From NCBI RefSeq assembly GCF_022012395.1, contig NZ_JAKLTQ010000002.1:62001-126000 (forward strand): a DNA stretch of 64,000 nt, given 5' to 3'. Positions 43,313 to 52,105 of this stretch are shown here, piece after piece. The first letter of the stretch is position 1, and every line of letters begins with the position of its first letter. This DNA comes from Arthrobacter hankyongi. GTDB lineage: Bacteria; Actinomycetota; Actinomycetes; Actinomycetales; Micrococcaceae. Both the position numbers and the translations under genes were made by a program. The notes under the pieces were generated by a model. It was given only the letters and a program-made list of their open reading frames with translations, was not told the DNA's origin and ran no database searches.

Positions 43313-44335
43313 TCAGCGCCAGCCCAGCTGCGGCGCCACGTGCTTTAGGACCGACTCGATGACGTGGGCGTTGTACTCGACGCCGAGCTGGTTCGGGACC
43401 GTAAGCAGCAGGGTGTCGGCCGCGGCGAGTGCCTCGTCCTCCGCCAACTTCGCAGCCAGCTCGTCCGGGTCGCCCGCGTAGGACCGGCCGAAGACCGCGC
43501 GGGTCTTCTCGTCGATGTTGCCGACGTGATCGGAGCTGTAGCGGTCGCGGCCGAAGTACTGCCAGTCGCGCTCGTCCGTCAGCGCGAAGATGCTGCGGCT
43601 GACCGAGACGCGCGGTTCCCGCTCGTGCCCCGCCTCCTTCCAAGCCTGCCGGTAGAGCTCGATCTGCTCGGCCTGCTGGACATGGAAGGGCTTGCCGCTC
43701 TCGTCGTCCTTGAGCGTGGAGCTCTGCAGGTTCATCCCGAGCCGCGCCGCCCAGACCGCCGTGGCGTTCGAGCCGGAGCCCCACCAAATGCGATCGCGCA
43801 AGCCCGGAGAGTGCGGCTCCACGCGCAGCAGGCCCGGAGGGTTCGGGAACATCGGGCGCGGGTTGGGCTGGGCGAAGCCCTCTCCCGTGAGCACCTCGAG
43901 CAGCCGCTCGGTGTGCCGGCGGCCCATGTCGGCGTCGGACTCGCCCTCGGCGGGGGAGAAGCCGAAGTATCGCCAGCCGTCGATGACCTGCTCTGGTGAA
44001 CCGCGGCTGATGCCCAGCTGTAGCCGCCCGCCCGAGATCAGGTCGGCTGCGCCGGCGTCCTCCGCCATGTAGAGCGGGTTCTCGTAGCGCATGTCGATTA
44101 CGCCGGTGCCGATCTCGATCCGGCTGGTCCGCGCCCCGATCGCGGCCAGCAGCGGGAACGGGGAGGCGTATTGCTGCGCGAAATGGTGGACGCGGAAGTA
44201 GGCACCGTCCGCGCCCAATTCCTCGGCCGCGACCGCAAGGTCGATCGCCTGCAGCAGCGCGTCCGACGCGCTGCGCGTGCCGGACTGCTGATGATTGGTC
44301 CAGTGGCCGAAGGACAGGAATCCGATGTTCTTCAC
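43313..44335 (-). CDS. Luciferase-like (LLM) flavin-dependent oxidoreductase
   Basis: A 340-residue luciferase-fold protein (IGFLSFGHWTNHQQSGTRSA, FRVHHFAQQYASPFPLL, IEIGTGVIDMRYENPLYMAE). Members oxidise small organic compounds with FMN and O2, or use F420. The GTG at 44335 is taken as start because the fold begins immediately after it, but no strong ribosome site is visible. It stands downstream of the SDR gene, separated by a hairpin. A role in aromatic breakdown is suggested only by location. Confidence 0.8.
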   Translation of the reverse strand: MKNIGFLSFGHWTNHQQSGTRSASDALLQAIDLAVAAEELGADGAYFRVHHFAQQYASPFPLLAAIGARTSRIEIGTGVIDMRYENPLYMAEDAGAADLISGGRLQLGISRGSPEQVIDGWRYFGFSPAEGESDADMGRRHTERLLEVLTGEGFAQPNPRPMFPNPPGLLRVEPHSPGLRDRIWWGSGSNATAVWAARLGMNLQSSTLKDDESGKPFHVQQAEQIELYRQAWKEAGHEREPRVSVSRSIFALTDERDWQYFGRDRYSSDHVGNIDEKTRAVFGRSYAGDPDELAAKLAEDEALAAADTLLLTVPNQLGVEYNAHVIESVLKHVAPQLGWR

Positions 44336-44455
44336 GACAGGAGCTAACCCAGGGGCGATGGATCCTATTCCTGGACCGCCAGCGTTTTGCGGCAGGGAGT
44401 ACGACGGCGGTGTCCGGCTGCGCGGGCGCGGCCAGGGCCGCGGTGGGTTCACGTG

Positions 44456-44490
44456 AGCGTGGCCGCCCTTGGGAAAGGGGCGGCCACGCT
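44456..44490 (-). terminator. Hairpin terminator after the SDR gene
   Basis: A perfect 12-bp stem, AGCGTGGCCGCC (44456-44467) with GGCGGCCACGCT (44479-44490), lies between the SDR stop and the LLM start. The two genes therefore may not share a transcript. Confidence 0.65.
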
Positions 44491-44565
44491 GGCGGGACGA
44501 TGCGGCGTTCAAGTCCCGCTGTGGTCGGATCGCCGCAGGTGCAGGGACTGCGCGGTGACGCAGGG

Positions 44566-45336
44566 CTACCGGGAGGTGTAGCCCGCGTCGGCGTGGATGG
44601 TGGTGCCGGTGACGTAGGAGGCGGCGTCGGAGGCGAGCCAGAGGCTGGCCTCGGCGATCTCGCGGGCGTCGCCAAAGCGGTTGAGCAGGCTCAGCTGCGG
44701 GGCGTAGGCCTCGGGGTCGATGCCCATCTCCTCAAGCGCCCCGCGGAGCATCGGGGTGTCGATGGCGCCGGGGGCCACCGAGTTCACGCGGATGTTCTCC
44801 GGGCCGTTCTCCAGGGCTGCGGCCTTGGTCAGGCCCACCACGCCGTGCTTCGCGGCGATGTACGCGGGGTTGCCCGGCTGCGGACGGAAGCCGCTCACCG
44901 AAGAGATATTGATAAGCGAGCCGCCGCCGCCCTGGGCGCGCAACTGCTGGATCTCGTACTTCAGGCTCAGGGCGACGCCCTTGAGGTCCACGGACATGAG
45001 GCGGTCCCAGTACTGCTCGTCGAACTCGTGGATGGGTGCCTGGTCCGGGGTGAGCGCCGCGTTGTTCACGGCGACGTCGAGCCGACCGTACTTTTCGACG
45101 GCGGCCGCGACCATCGCCTTGACCTCTTCGCCCTTGGAGATGTCGACCTTGACGAAGAAAGCGTCGCCGCCGGCGGCGACGATCTCGTCGACGACCGACT
45201 GGCCCTTCTCCTGGTTGAAGTCCGCGACTACGACCTTCGCGCCGGCCTCGGCGAAGAGGCGCGCCGTGGCCTCACCCATACCCTGCGCCGCGCCCGTGAC
45301 GATGGCGACCTTGTCCTGAAGAACCGGGAATGTCAT
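44566..45336 (-). CDS. SDR-family dehydrogenase
   Basis: A 256-residue short-chain dehydrogenase: cofactor motif TGAAQGMG, NNAAL, serine in NISSVSG, and catalytic Tyr/Lys in YIAAKHG. Asp at the end of strand 2 (VVVADFN) favours NAD. The ATG 45336 follows AAGGAG. A terminator (45529-45564) separates it from the alpha/beta hydrolase operon upstream. It may oxidise an alcohol or diol made by neighbouring enzymes; the substrate is unknown. Confidence 0.85.
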   Translation of the reverse strand: MTFPVLQDKVAIVTGAAQGMGEATARLFAEAGAKVVVADFNQEKGQSVVDEIVAAGGDAFFVKVDISKGEEVKAMVAAAVEKYGRLDVAVNNAALTPDQAPIHEFDEQYWDRLMSVDLKGVALSLKYEIQQLRAQGGGGSLINISSVSGFRPQPGNPAYIAAKHGVVGLTKAAALENGPENIRVNSVAPGAIDTPMLRGALEEMGIDPEAYAPQLSLLNRFGDAREIAEASLWLASDAASYVTGTTIHADAGYTSR

Positions 45337-45528
45337 GACTGCTCCTTGGCTGGATGCTCCGGGGCGGCCGGTCGGTCGTCCCACCTATGGTCAACAGCCG
45401 GGACGTCCGCGTATTCCATGCATATGCATGTGAATTGCGTCTCGGTCGTCGCTGGAAGTCGGTACTGCCGGAAGATCGGAGGGGAACCTGGACCGCCGTC
45501 GTACGACTGTTCGGTGCCTTGAACGGCC

Positions 45529-45564
45529 GCCCCGCCTTGCCCGCGGATGAGGGCAAGGCGGGGC
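45529..45564 (-). terminator. Terminator of the two-component monooxygenase operon
   Basis: A perfect 14-bp stem, GCCCCGCCTTGCCC (45529-45542) with 45551-45564, and an 8-base loop, 29 bases after the alpha/beta hydrolase stop on the minus strand. Confidence 0.7.
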
Positions 45565-45593
45565 AACCAGCTCCGCCCGGACGGGGCCAAGAA

Positions 45594-46538
45594 TCAGTTG
45601 GCGAGCGAACCCGCCTTCACCTTGCCGGCGATCAGCTCCATGACTTCCGCGCTGGCCGGCAGCACATTGACCATCGAGAAGAAGGCGTGCATCTGGCCCG
45701 GCCAGCGGTGGTGCTCCACCGGCACGCCGGCCTCGCGCAGCCGCGCCGCGTACGCCTCGCCCTCGTCCCGGAGCACATCGTGCTCGGCCGTGATCACCAG
45801 CGCCGGCGGCAGGCCGGCCAGGGACTGGGCGCGCAACGGGGACGCCTCCGGGTGCAGCCGGTCCTCGGGGGCAGGAAGGTAGTGGCCCCAGAACCAGTTC
45901 ATGAACTCGGCGGTCAGGAAGGACTGGTTCTCCGGCTCCAGATAAGACGCCCGGGTGAAGTCGGCATCCGTGACCGGGTAGACCAGGATCTGGCCGGCGA
46001 GTTCCGGGCCGCCGTTGTCGCGGGCCCGCAGGGCGGTGACCGCGGCGAGGTTGCCGCCGGCACTGTCGCCGCCGATGTAGAGCGGCACCCGGGCGCCGGC
46101 GATCTGCTTCAGGTTCGTCTCCGTCCAGTGCAGCGCGGTCCAGGAATCCTCCACCGGGGTGGGGAAGGGATGCTCGGGCGCCTTGCGGTATTCGGCCAGG
46201 ACGACGGCGGCGCCCGACTTTTGTGCCAGCTGCCGGCCGAGCGTGTCGAAGCCGTCGATGTCCTCCAGGACCCAGCCGCCGCCGTGCAGGTACAGGATCA
46301 CCGCGGAGGGGCTTTCCACCGGGACGTGCACGCGCACCCGGAAGCTGCCGCCGTCGAACCCGGCCAGTGTATGGTCCTCGATGCGCAGCATCTCGGGACC
46401 GGGACCGTAAAGGTCCTTCAGTCCGCCGCCTGCGGCACGGGCCTCGGCGGGGGACAGCTCCCACAACGGTTTCGCGTCCGGTCCGGCGGCTTCGGTCATG
46501 CCGGCGAGGAAGCCCAGGGTTGCCTGGTCAAGTGCCAT
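45594..46538 (-). CDS. Alpha/beta hydrolase, hormone-sensitive-lipase-type esterase
   Basis: A 314-residue carboxylesterase of the HSL/GDSAG group. It shows oxyanion motif YLHGGGWV, nucleophile Ser in GGDSAGGNLA, acid in TAEHDVLRDEGE and His in GQMHAFFSM. The ATG 46538 follows AAGGAG. It is 28 bases after the flavin reductase and in the same operon as the monooxygenase. It may cleave an ester or activated aryl compound before or after hydroxylation. The precise substrate is not evident. Confidence 0.88.
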   Translation of the reverse strand: MALDQATLGFLAGMTEAAGPDAKPLWELSPAEARAAGGGLKDLYGPGPEMLRIEDHTLAGFDGGSFRVRVHVPVESPSAVILYLHGGGWVLEDIDGFDTLGRQLAQKSGAAVVLAEYRKAPEHPFPTPVEDSWTALHWTETNLKQIAGARVPLYIGGDSAGGNLAAVTALRARDNGGPELAGQILVYPVTDADFTRASYLEPENQSFLTAEFMNWFWGHYLPAPEDRLHPEASPLRAQSLAGLPPALVITAEHDVLRDEGEAYAARLREAGVPVEHHRWPGQMHAFFSMVNVLPASAEVMELIAGKVKAGSLAN

Positions 46539-46566
46539 CAGTTTTTCTCCTTCGAAGGGTGGGTGT

Positions 46567-47112
46567 TCAGGCGAGCGCGGACTGCTCGCCGAGGGTGTGC
46601 CAGCTCCGGTTGTGGTAGACCAGCGGGTCCGGGGTCTGCTCCGGGGCCCGGGCCTGCAGGACCTGGACGGCGACGACGGTGGAATCCCCGGCCTCCATCC
46701 GGTCCACGATCCGTCCACGCAGCCAGATCGGCGCACCGGCCAGGACCGGTTCCCCGGTCACGAGCCGGGACCAGCTGCCCGTGTCCGCGAAGCGGTCGAT
46801 GCCGCCGGTGGCGAAGGTCTTGGCCAGCTGGACCTGGTCCGCACCGAGCAGGTGGACCACCACCGTCCCGGCCCGGGCCAGGGCCGGAGCGGCGGAGGAG
46901 AAGGCCGAGAGCGAGAACACCAGCAGCGGGGGATTGGCCGAGACCGAGATGACCGAGCTGGCGGTCAGGCCGACCGGCCCGTCGCCGGGGTCCGCGGTGA
47001 CAACGGCGACGCCGGCGGGATGGTTGCGGAAGGCGGCCTTGAACTGCTCCGCCGGAAGCATGTCCTCGAAGGCGCCCTCCGCGACCCGCTGGGCGGACTG
47101 GCCGCGGCTCAC
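46567..47112 (-). CDS. Flavin reductase, small component of two-component monooxygenase
   Basis: A 181-residue flavin reductase of the HpaC/HsaB type (FRNHPAGVAVVTADP, GLTASSVISVSANPPLLVFS, WLRGRIVDRMEAGDSTVVAV). It supplies reduced FMN/FAD to the oxygenase encoded just before it. The start is the GTG at 47112, overlapping the oxygenase stop (GTGA); the long N-terminal extension of the open frame lies inside the upstream gene and is rejected. Confidence 0.87.
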   Translation of the reverse strand: MSRGQSAQRVAEGAFEDMLPAEQFKAAFRNHPAGVAVVTADPGDGPVGLTASSVISVSANPPLLVFSLSAFSSAAPALARAGTVVVHLLGADQVQLAKTFATGGIDRFADTGSWSRLVTGEPVLAGAPIWLRGRIVDRMEAGDSTVVAVQVLQARAPEQTPDPLVYHNRSWHTLGEQSALA

Positions 47113-48308
47113 CGCTGCCCCTTCTCGATCAGCGAGAAGAAGACCCATTCGGCGTCCTTTGCCAGGCCGGAGAGCATCCGGCCGCAGGCCTGCAGGACCA
47201 CCGGGCCGGACGTCATGTGCTGGGTGCCCGCGTGCATGTCGCGGAAGAAGCGCTGCAGGTCCCCCTCGCGCAGGGCGGCGGTGGCAGCCCACTTGTAGAC
47301 GCTCATGCAGACCTCGTGGGCGGACCAGGTGGCATTGTTCAGGGCCAGCCGGGTCAGGGTTTCCTGCTCGGGGGAGAGCAGTTCACCGCGGTCCAGCATG
47401 GCCTCGTTGCCGGCCCAGACGTCGAAGACGAAGGCACGGGCCGAGCGCAGGGTGGCCTCGGCCTTGGCGTATTCGGCCGCGAACTGGTCGGTGTCCACGC
47501 TGGCGCCGGGAGCGCCGGACTTCTTTTGCGCCAGCACCTTCATTTCGTCCAGCATCCGGCGGCCGACGCCGAGCGCCCAGCCGGCGTGGTTGATCCCGGA
47601 CATATTGGCCAGGCCCATCCGGTACAGCGCACCTCCGTGGATGGATTCCTTGGTGGCGACGTTGTAGGTGTAGGCCTCGGGGACGAAGAGATCCTCGGTG
47701 CTGTAGTCGATGCTGCCGGTGGCCTTCAGGCCCATCACGTCCCAGTTGTCCACGATCTGCGCCTGCTCCTTGGGGAAGGTGAAGATCAGCGGTTCGCCGG
47801 TCTCTTCGACCAGCGCAGCGGTGTGGATGTGGCTGGCATGCGGCAGGCCCGAGGCGAAGTTCCAGGACCCGGTGAGCAGGTAGCCGCCGTCGACCTTCCG
47901 GGCGGTGCCCAGGCGGGTGCCCTGGCCGGCCATCAGGTGGTAGCCGCCGTCGGCGAACAGCTCCGCGGTGGCCTCGGCGCCCTGGTAGGCGGCGGTGGTG
48001 CCGGTGATCATCTGCAGCGCCATCACGGCCCAGCCGGTGGAGGCATCCGCATAGGCGAGCTTCTCGATCACCTCGATGACCTGGCGCGGCGAGGCCTCGT
48101 AGCCGCCCAGGTCCCGCGGGATGCCGAGCCGGAAGACACCGGCGTCGTGCAGGGCCTGCGCGGCGGCCTCGGTGAGGTGGCCTAGCTCCTCATTCTGCGC
48201 CGCCTGGGACATCAGCAGCGGGGTGATTTCCTCGATGCGCTCCAGCAGCGCGGGGATCTCGTCGCTGACGTGCAGCTGGCCGGTGGTTTCGGAAACGGTC
48301 TGGGACAT
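47109..48308 (-). CDS. Acyl-CoA dehydrogenase-like oxygenase component of two-component hydroxylase
   Basis: A 399-residue protein of the HsaA/HpaH type (acyl-CoA dehydrogenase fold, uses reduced flavin and O2). It shows GVFRLGIPRDLGGYEASPRQ, YADASTGWAVMAL and LTGSWNFASGLPHA. The gene after it encodes a flavin reductase with overlapping stop and start, which strongly supports the two-component hydroxylase assignment over a true dehydrogenase. It is related in fold to the partial gene at 2-1156. The aromatic substrate is unknown. Confidence 0.88.
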   Translation of the reverse strand: MSQTVSETTGQLHVSDEIPALLERIEEITPLLMSQAAQNEELGHLTEAAAQALHDAGVFRLGIPRDLGGYEASPRQVIEVIEKLAYADASTGWAVMALQMITGTTAAYQGAEATAELFADGGYHLMAGQGTRLGTARKVDGGYLLTGSWNFASGLPHASHIHTAALVEETGEPLIFTFPKEQAQIVDNWDVMGLKATGSIDYSTEDLFVPEAYTYNVATKESIHGGALYRMGLANMSGINHAGWALGVGRRMLDEMKVLAQKKSGAPGASVDTDQFAAEYAKAEATLRSARAFVFDVWAGNEAMLDRGELLSPEQETLTRLALNNATWSAHEVCMSVYKWAATAALREGDLQRFFRDMHAGTQHMTSGPVVLQACGRMLSGLAKDAEWVFFSLIEKGQR

Positions 48309-48413
48309 CTCGTGCTCCTTCGCCCGATGAATGTGATGTGCATCTCATCGTGGCGGAGGATTGTCCCGGCCGGCGCCGATGGCCGAAGCAGGCAAATATT
48401 TTGTCAGGCCGGG

Positions 48414-49382
48414 TCAAATTCCGGCGGCCTCCCCGCGCGCCTCGCGCGGGGTACGGCCGTAGGCCTGCTTGAAGGCGCGGGAGAAGTGCGCCGCGGAGGT
48501 AAAGCCCACCGAGGCGGCGATGGCGCCGACCGGCGCGGCATGCAGTTGCGGGTCCGCGAGCTTCTCCGCGGCACGGCGCAGCCGCGTGACCAGGATTTCC
48601 CGGCCGGCGCTGGTCTCCTCGGCGGCGAAGACCCGGGCGAGGTGGCGCTCGCTAATGCCGACGGCGCGGGCGATCCGGGGTGCGGACAGGTCCGCCTCCT
48701 GAAGGTGGTTCCGGATGTACTCCCGGGCGGCGAGCAGGTAGCCGGCCGCGGCCGCGCCGGTCTGGTTGCCGGTCAGCAGTTCGAAGAGGTCCAGTGCCGC
48801 GTCCTCCACCGGCCGCGGGTCAGCCGGAGGCGCCTGCAGCGCATTGCGGATGGTGCGCACCGCGGCCTGTGCGTGCATGGCGAACGGCAGGCCTGGCCCG
48901 GGACGCAGGACGCGGGGAGCCGTCAGGCCGGACTGCCCGGTGCGCTCCAGGTAGAGCTTGCGGGGCACCTCGAGGATGACCTGGCGCATCGCCGTCGAAA
49001 AGCCGTACATGAACGGCTGGTCCGCGTCGTAGAGGATGGCGTCCCCGGCGGAGAGGGTCTCGCAGCCCGCGGAATGGTAGTAGAAGGCGCTGCCTTCCAG
49101 CAGCAGGCACAGCGGCAGCGATTCGGCCGGCACGGTGCGGATGTCCTCACCCGAGCGTTCGACCACGTGGTCGTTGCCCCGGATTTCGGTGAAGCGCAGC
49201 CTCGGCAGCCGCAGGTTGCGCTGCGCAGCGAGCAGTCCGTCGGCAGCCAGGGTGCGGCAGCTCAGCCCGATCAGCGAACGCTTGTTGTAGTCCTCCCAGA
49301 GGGGAAGCCGCTCCTGCCGGGGCACCCGGACGGTGGAGAAAGCGGTCGCCACGGCATTGGCGGATGCTGTCGCAAGGCCCAA
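48414..49382 (-). CDS. AraC-family regulator of the two-component hydroxylase operon
   Basis: A 322-residue regulator with an AraC-binding-like sensor domain and a C-terminal double helix-turn-helix (APRIARAVGISERHLARVFA, IAASVGFTSAAHFSRAFKQA). The start is TTG 49382, six bases after AAGGAG. It lies upstream of and in the same direction as the oxygenase operon. It is paralogous to the AraC protein at 41929-42894. Confidence 0.87.
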   Translation of the reverse strand: MGLATASANAVATAFSTVRVPRQERLPLWEDYNKRSLIGLSCRTLAADGLLAAQRNLRLPRLRFTEIRGNDHVVERSGEDIRTVPAESLPLCLLLEGSAFYYHSAGCETLSAGDAILYDADQPFMYGFSTAMRQVILEVPRKLYLERTGQSGLTAPRVLRPGPGLPFAMHAQAAVRTIRNALQAPPADPRPVEDAALDLFELLTGNQTGAAAAGYLLAAREYIRNHLQEADLSAPRIARAVGISERHLARVFAAEETSAGREILVTRLRRAAEKLADPQLHAAPVGAIAASVGFTSAAHFSRAFKQAYGRTPREARGEAAGI

Positions 49383-49533
49383 GCCAGGCTCCTTTTGCCG
49401 ACGATTGAGTCACCCAACAATACCTGTGACCGCAGGCACAGCGGAATATCCGCAGCTGCTTTATTGACTTCCCGCACTGGCCCGTCAAGGCTGGGCAACG
49501 GTCCCGGAACGGGCCGGCAACGGGAGGGAATCG

Positions 49534-50166
49534 ATGAAACTGACCTTGAACACATTCCTGAGCCTCGACGGCGTCATGCAGGGCCCGGGCGGGCCGGACG
49601 AGGACGTGAGCGGCGGCTTCGACCTGGGCGGCTGGCTGGTCCCGCACGTGGACGAGGACTTCGGGCGCATCGTCGACGGCTGGTTCGCCCAGGCGGAGGC
49701 CCTCCTGCTCGGACGCACCACCTACCAGATGATGCAGCCCTACTGGGAGCAGGTCACCGATCCGGATAATTCCGTGGCCACCGCCATGAACACCCTGCCC
49801 AAATACCTCGTCTCCGCGACCGTGACGGAGCCGACCTGGCAGAACACCAGAGTCATCTCCAACGACGTCGCCGGGGCCGTGGCCGGGCTGAAGTCCCGTC
49901 CCGGAGGCGAGTTGCAGGTGCACGGCAGCCACCGGCTCGCCCGTACCCTGCACGACGCCGGCCTGGTGGACGAGTACCGGCTGATCCTCTTCCCGGTGGC
50001 GCTGGGCAAGGGCAAGCGCCTGTTCGACGACGGCGCGGTTCCCTCCGCGTTCGAACTCGTGGACAGCACGATTACCGGCGCCGGCGCCGTGGCGCTGACC
50101 CTGCGCCCGAAGCCGTTCGGGACCGGGTACATCGGCGTGGACGACGGACGCGGGACCGTGCAGTAG
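49534..50166 (+). CDS. Dihydrofolate reductase/RibD C-domain-like reductase
   Basis: A 210-residue protein of the RibD C-terminal/DHFR-like family (TLNTFLSLDGVMQGPGG, LLLGRTTYQMMQPYW, VHGSHRLARTLHDAGLVDEY). Such proteins are probable NADPH-dependent reductases with unknown substrate. The ATG follows GGGAGGG. It is a single gene between divergent AraC and convergent DUF2278 genes. Confidence 0.85.
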   Translation: MKLTLNTFLSLDGVMQGPGGPDEDVSGGFDLGGWLVPHVDEDFGRIVDGWFAQAEALLLGRTTYQMMQPYWEQVTDPDNSVATAMNTLPKYLVSATVTEPTWQNTRVISNDVAGAVAGLKSRPGGELQVHGSHRLARTLHDAGLVDEYRLILFPVALGKGKRLFDDGAVPSAFELVDSTITGAGAVALTLRPKPFGTGYIGVDDGRGTVQ

Positions 50167-50175
50167 GACGGCGGC

Positions 50176-51180
50176 TCAGAAGATGATCGTCCAGCCCTCC
50201 CGCTGGGCCTGCTCCTGGGTGTAGGCGACGCCGTGGACCTTCAGCCCCGCGTCGTCCAGCAGGGTGATCTGCCCGCCGCTGTTGCCCAGCTGCGCCGGCG
50301 CCGCGACCGGCACCCGGAGGATTTCCCCGGCCGGGAGCGGCCCGGCGGCCGGGACCGGGCAGCTCTGCTTCAACCGGTCGGCCAGCCGCCAGCCGGCCAG
50401 GTCCACGGGACCCGGTGAGGCGTTGATCAGCAGCACGCTCTCGGCCTCCGGTGCGCCGCCGGCGGGATTGGCCAGCGCGGCCAGGATCCGCATCGCCCCG
50501 GTGTCCGTGACCGGGCCGACCTCGGCGACCGTGTGGCCGGTGGCATCGTCGGTGTGCCAGGACTGGCTCTGGAAGGCCAGGAAAACGGCCACCCACCGGT
50601 CCTCGCCGGGGAACCGGAAGAGCAGGCCGCCGTCCTGCCACACACCGTCGTCGCGCACGTACGGGCCGCTGTTGCCTTGGTTCATGTGCACGTCGTGGAC
50701 GCCGTTGCCGGGCAGGAAGCCGAAGACCTTGTCCTTGACCCCGGGCTCGGGTCCAAAGCGCTGGCCGAATACGTAGACCAGGGCGGACTGGTCCGCGATG
50801 GCCCGCTGCACATAGTGGTCCAGCTTGTCCGCCAGGTCATTGTCCGGGCCCGCCACGTTCGGCGGGATCGGGCGCATGCCGGCCCGGTCGAAGAGGTTGC
50901 CGCGGATAAAGTCCAGGTTGGCGCGGCCCGGACCTTGCGGCAGCGGCGTCCAGCCGGCGGCGGTCTCCGGCAGCAGGGCCAGCAGCGGGTGATGGAAGTC
51001 CTCGTCGGCGAGGTAGAGCAGCTCGGATGGCGCCTGGGCGGAGAGCACGTTGACCGCGGCGCGGTAGTGCGTTCCGGCCGCGTCGCGCAGTTCGATCTGG
51101 TAGTGCGGCGAATCCACGGCGCCTTCGCGCCGGCTGTCGACGGCGCTCGCCGCCAGGACGCCGTAGTTGTTCAGCGGCAT
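50176..51180 (-). CDS. DUF2278 protein with C-terminal lamin-tail domain
   Basis: A 334-residue protein. Residues 1-220 match the DUF2278 family (NNYGVLAASAV, GNLFDRAGMRPIPPN, KVFGFLPGNGVHDVHMNQGN). From ~240 a lamin-tail-like domain follows (SVLLINASPGPVDLAGWRLA). The start ATG 51180 lies six bases after GGGAG. The stop faces the DHFR-like gene ten bases away. The function is unknown; the H-x-H in VHDVHMNQG looks catalytic or metal-binding. Confidence 0.8.
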   Translation of the reverse strand: MPLNNYGVLAASAVDSRREGAVDSPHYQIELRDAAGTHYRAAVNVLSAQAPSELLYLADEDFHHPLLALLPETAAGWTPLPQGPGRANLDFIRGNLFDRAGMRPIPPNVAGPDNDLADKLDHYVQRAIADQSALVYVFGQRFGPEPGVKDKVFGFLPGNGVHDVHMNQGNSGPYVRDDGVWQDGGLLFRFPGEDRWVAVFLAFQSQSWHTDDATGHTVAEVGPVTDTGAMRILAALANPAGGAPEAESVLLINASPGPVDLAGWRLADRLKQSCPVPAAGPLPAGEILRVPVAAPAQLGNSGGQITLLDDAGLKVHGVAYTQEQAQREGWTIIF

Positions 51181-51272
51181 GATCATCTCCCGGTTTGGAC
51201 GGACAGCTCCAGTGCACACCCGGTGCGTTACCGGCCGCGGCCGCAGGCACAGCCGGAAGGCATAATGCATAC

Positions 51273-52040
51273 ATGCCCAAAGCCGAGACCTCGCCCGTGG
51301 AGTCCGTGGACCGCGCGCTGCTCCTGCTCCTGCTGATGCGCGAGCGCGGACCTGTTTCGGTCAAGACGGCGGCGGAGCATCTGGCCGTGGCCCCTTCCAC
51401 GGCCCACCGGCTGCTGTCCGCGCTGGCCTTCCGCGGCTTTGTCAGCCAGGACCGCGAACGGCGTTACCGGCTGGGTCCGGCGCTGATGGACCGCTCCATG
51501 GAACCGTTTTCGATCAGCAGGCTCCGTGAATACGCCCGCGGTCCGCTGTTGGAACTGCACAGCCGGTTGGGCGAAACAGTGCAGCTGATGGTCCTGCGCG
51601 GAGGCAATATCCAGTTTATCGACGGCGTGGAATCGGAATCCTCGCTGCGGGTGGGCATGCGGATCGGAGACCAGATGCCCGCCTTTGTTTCCGCCGGGGG
51701 CAAGGCGATCCTGGCGCAGCTGAGCAATGCCGAGCTTGAGGAGCTCTACCGTAACGGTCTGCCGGCCTGGCCCACCAGCCGGATTACCACGATGGCGATG
51801 CTCAAACGCAGCATGACCAAGGTGCGTCGGGCCGAATTCGGCACCAATTTCGAAGAGACCGAGCAGGGGGTGTCCGGCGTTGGCGTGAGCATTGGCGATG
51901 TGACCGGCCGTCCGGTGGCCGCCGTGACGGTGGCGACGCCGAGCATCCGCTTCCGCCGGGTGGACATGGCCGTGCATGTGGCGGCGCTGAGGCAGGCGGC
52001 GGCCAGCATCGAGGAGCGGATCGCGCAGGCGTCGCGGTAG
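51273..52040 (+). CDS. IclR-family regulator of the hpe-like operon
   Basis: A 255-residue regulator. The winged helix is at ~10-65 (SVDRALLLLLLMRERGPVSV, AVAPSTAHRLLSALAFRGFV), followed by an IclR effector domain (RIGDQMPAFVSAGGKAILAQ, GVSGVGVSIGDV). It is convergent with the hpe-like operon: its stop is 65 bases from the amidohydrolase stop, with a terminator between. Its effector is probably a hydroxyacetophenone or a product. The assignment to this operon is by proximity. Confidence 0.85.
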   Translation: MPKAETSPVESVDRALLLLLLMRERGPVSVKTAAEHLAVAPSTAHRLLSALAFRGFVSQDRERRYRLGPALMDRSMEPFSISRLREYARGPLLELHSRLGETVQLMVLRGGNIQFIDGVESESSLRVGMRIGDQMPAFVSAGGKAILAQLSNAELEELYRNGLPAWPTSRITTMAMLKRSMTKVRRAEFGTNFEETEQGVSGVGVSIGDVTGRPVAAVTVATPSIRFRRVDMAVHVAALRQAAASIEERIAQASR

Positions 52041-52062
52041 GGCGGGCCGTTCCGGCAGCACT

Positions 52063-52101
52063 GCAGGGGCACCGAGTCCGCAGCGGACACGGCGCCCCTG
52101 C
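52063..52101. terminator. Bidirectional terminator between IclR and the hpe-like operon
   Basis: An outer stem GCAGGGGC (52063-52070) with GCCCCTGC (52094-52101) encloses a second hairpin, GTCCGC/GCGGAC. It lies between two convergent genes. Confidence 0.6.
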
Positions 52102-52105
52102 TGCC

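Noticed and set aside
46736-47292. N-terminal extension of the flavin reductase from 47292
   Set aside because: It is antiparallel-free but lies inside the oxygenase gene in another frame. The GTG at 47112 overlaps the oxygenase stop and starts at the domain.
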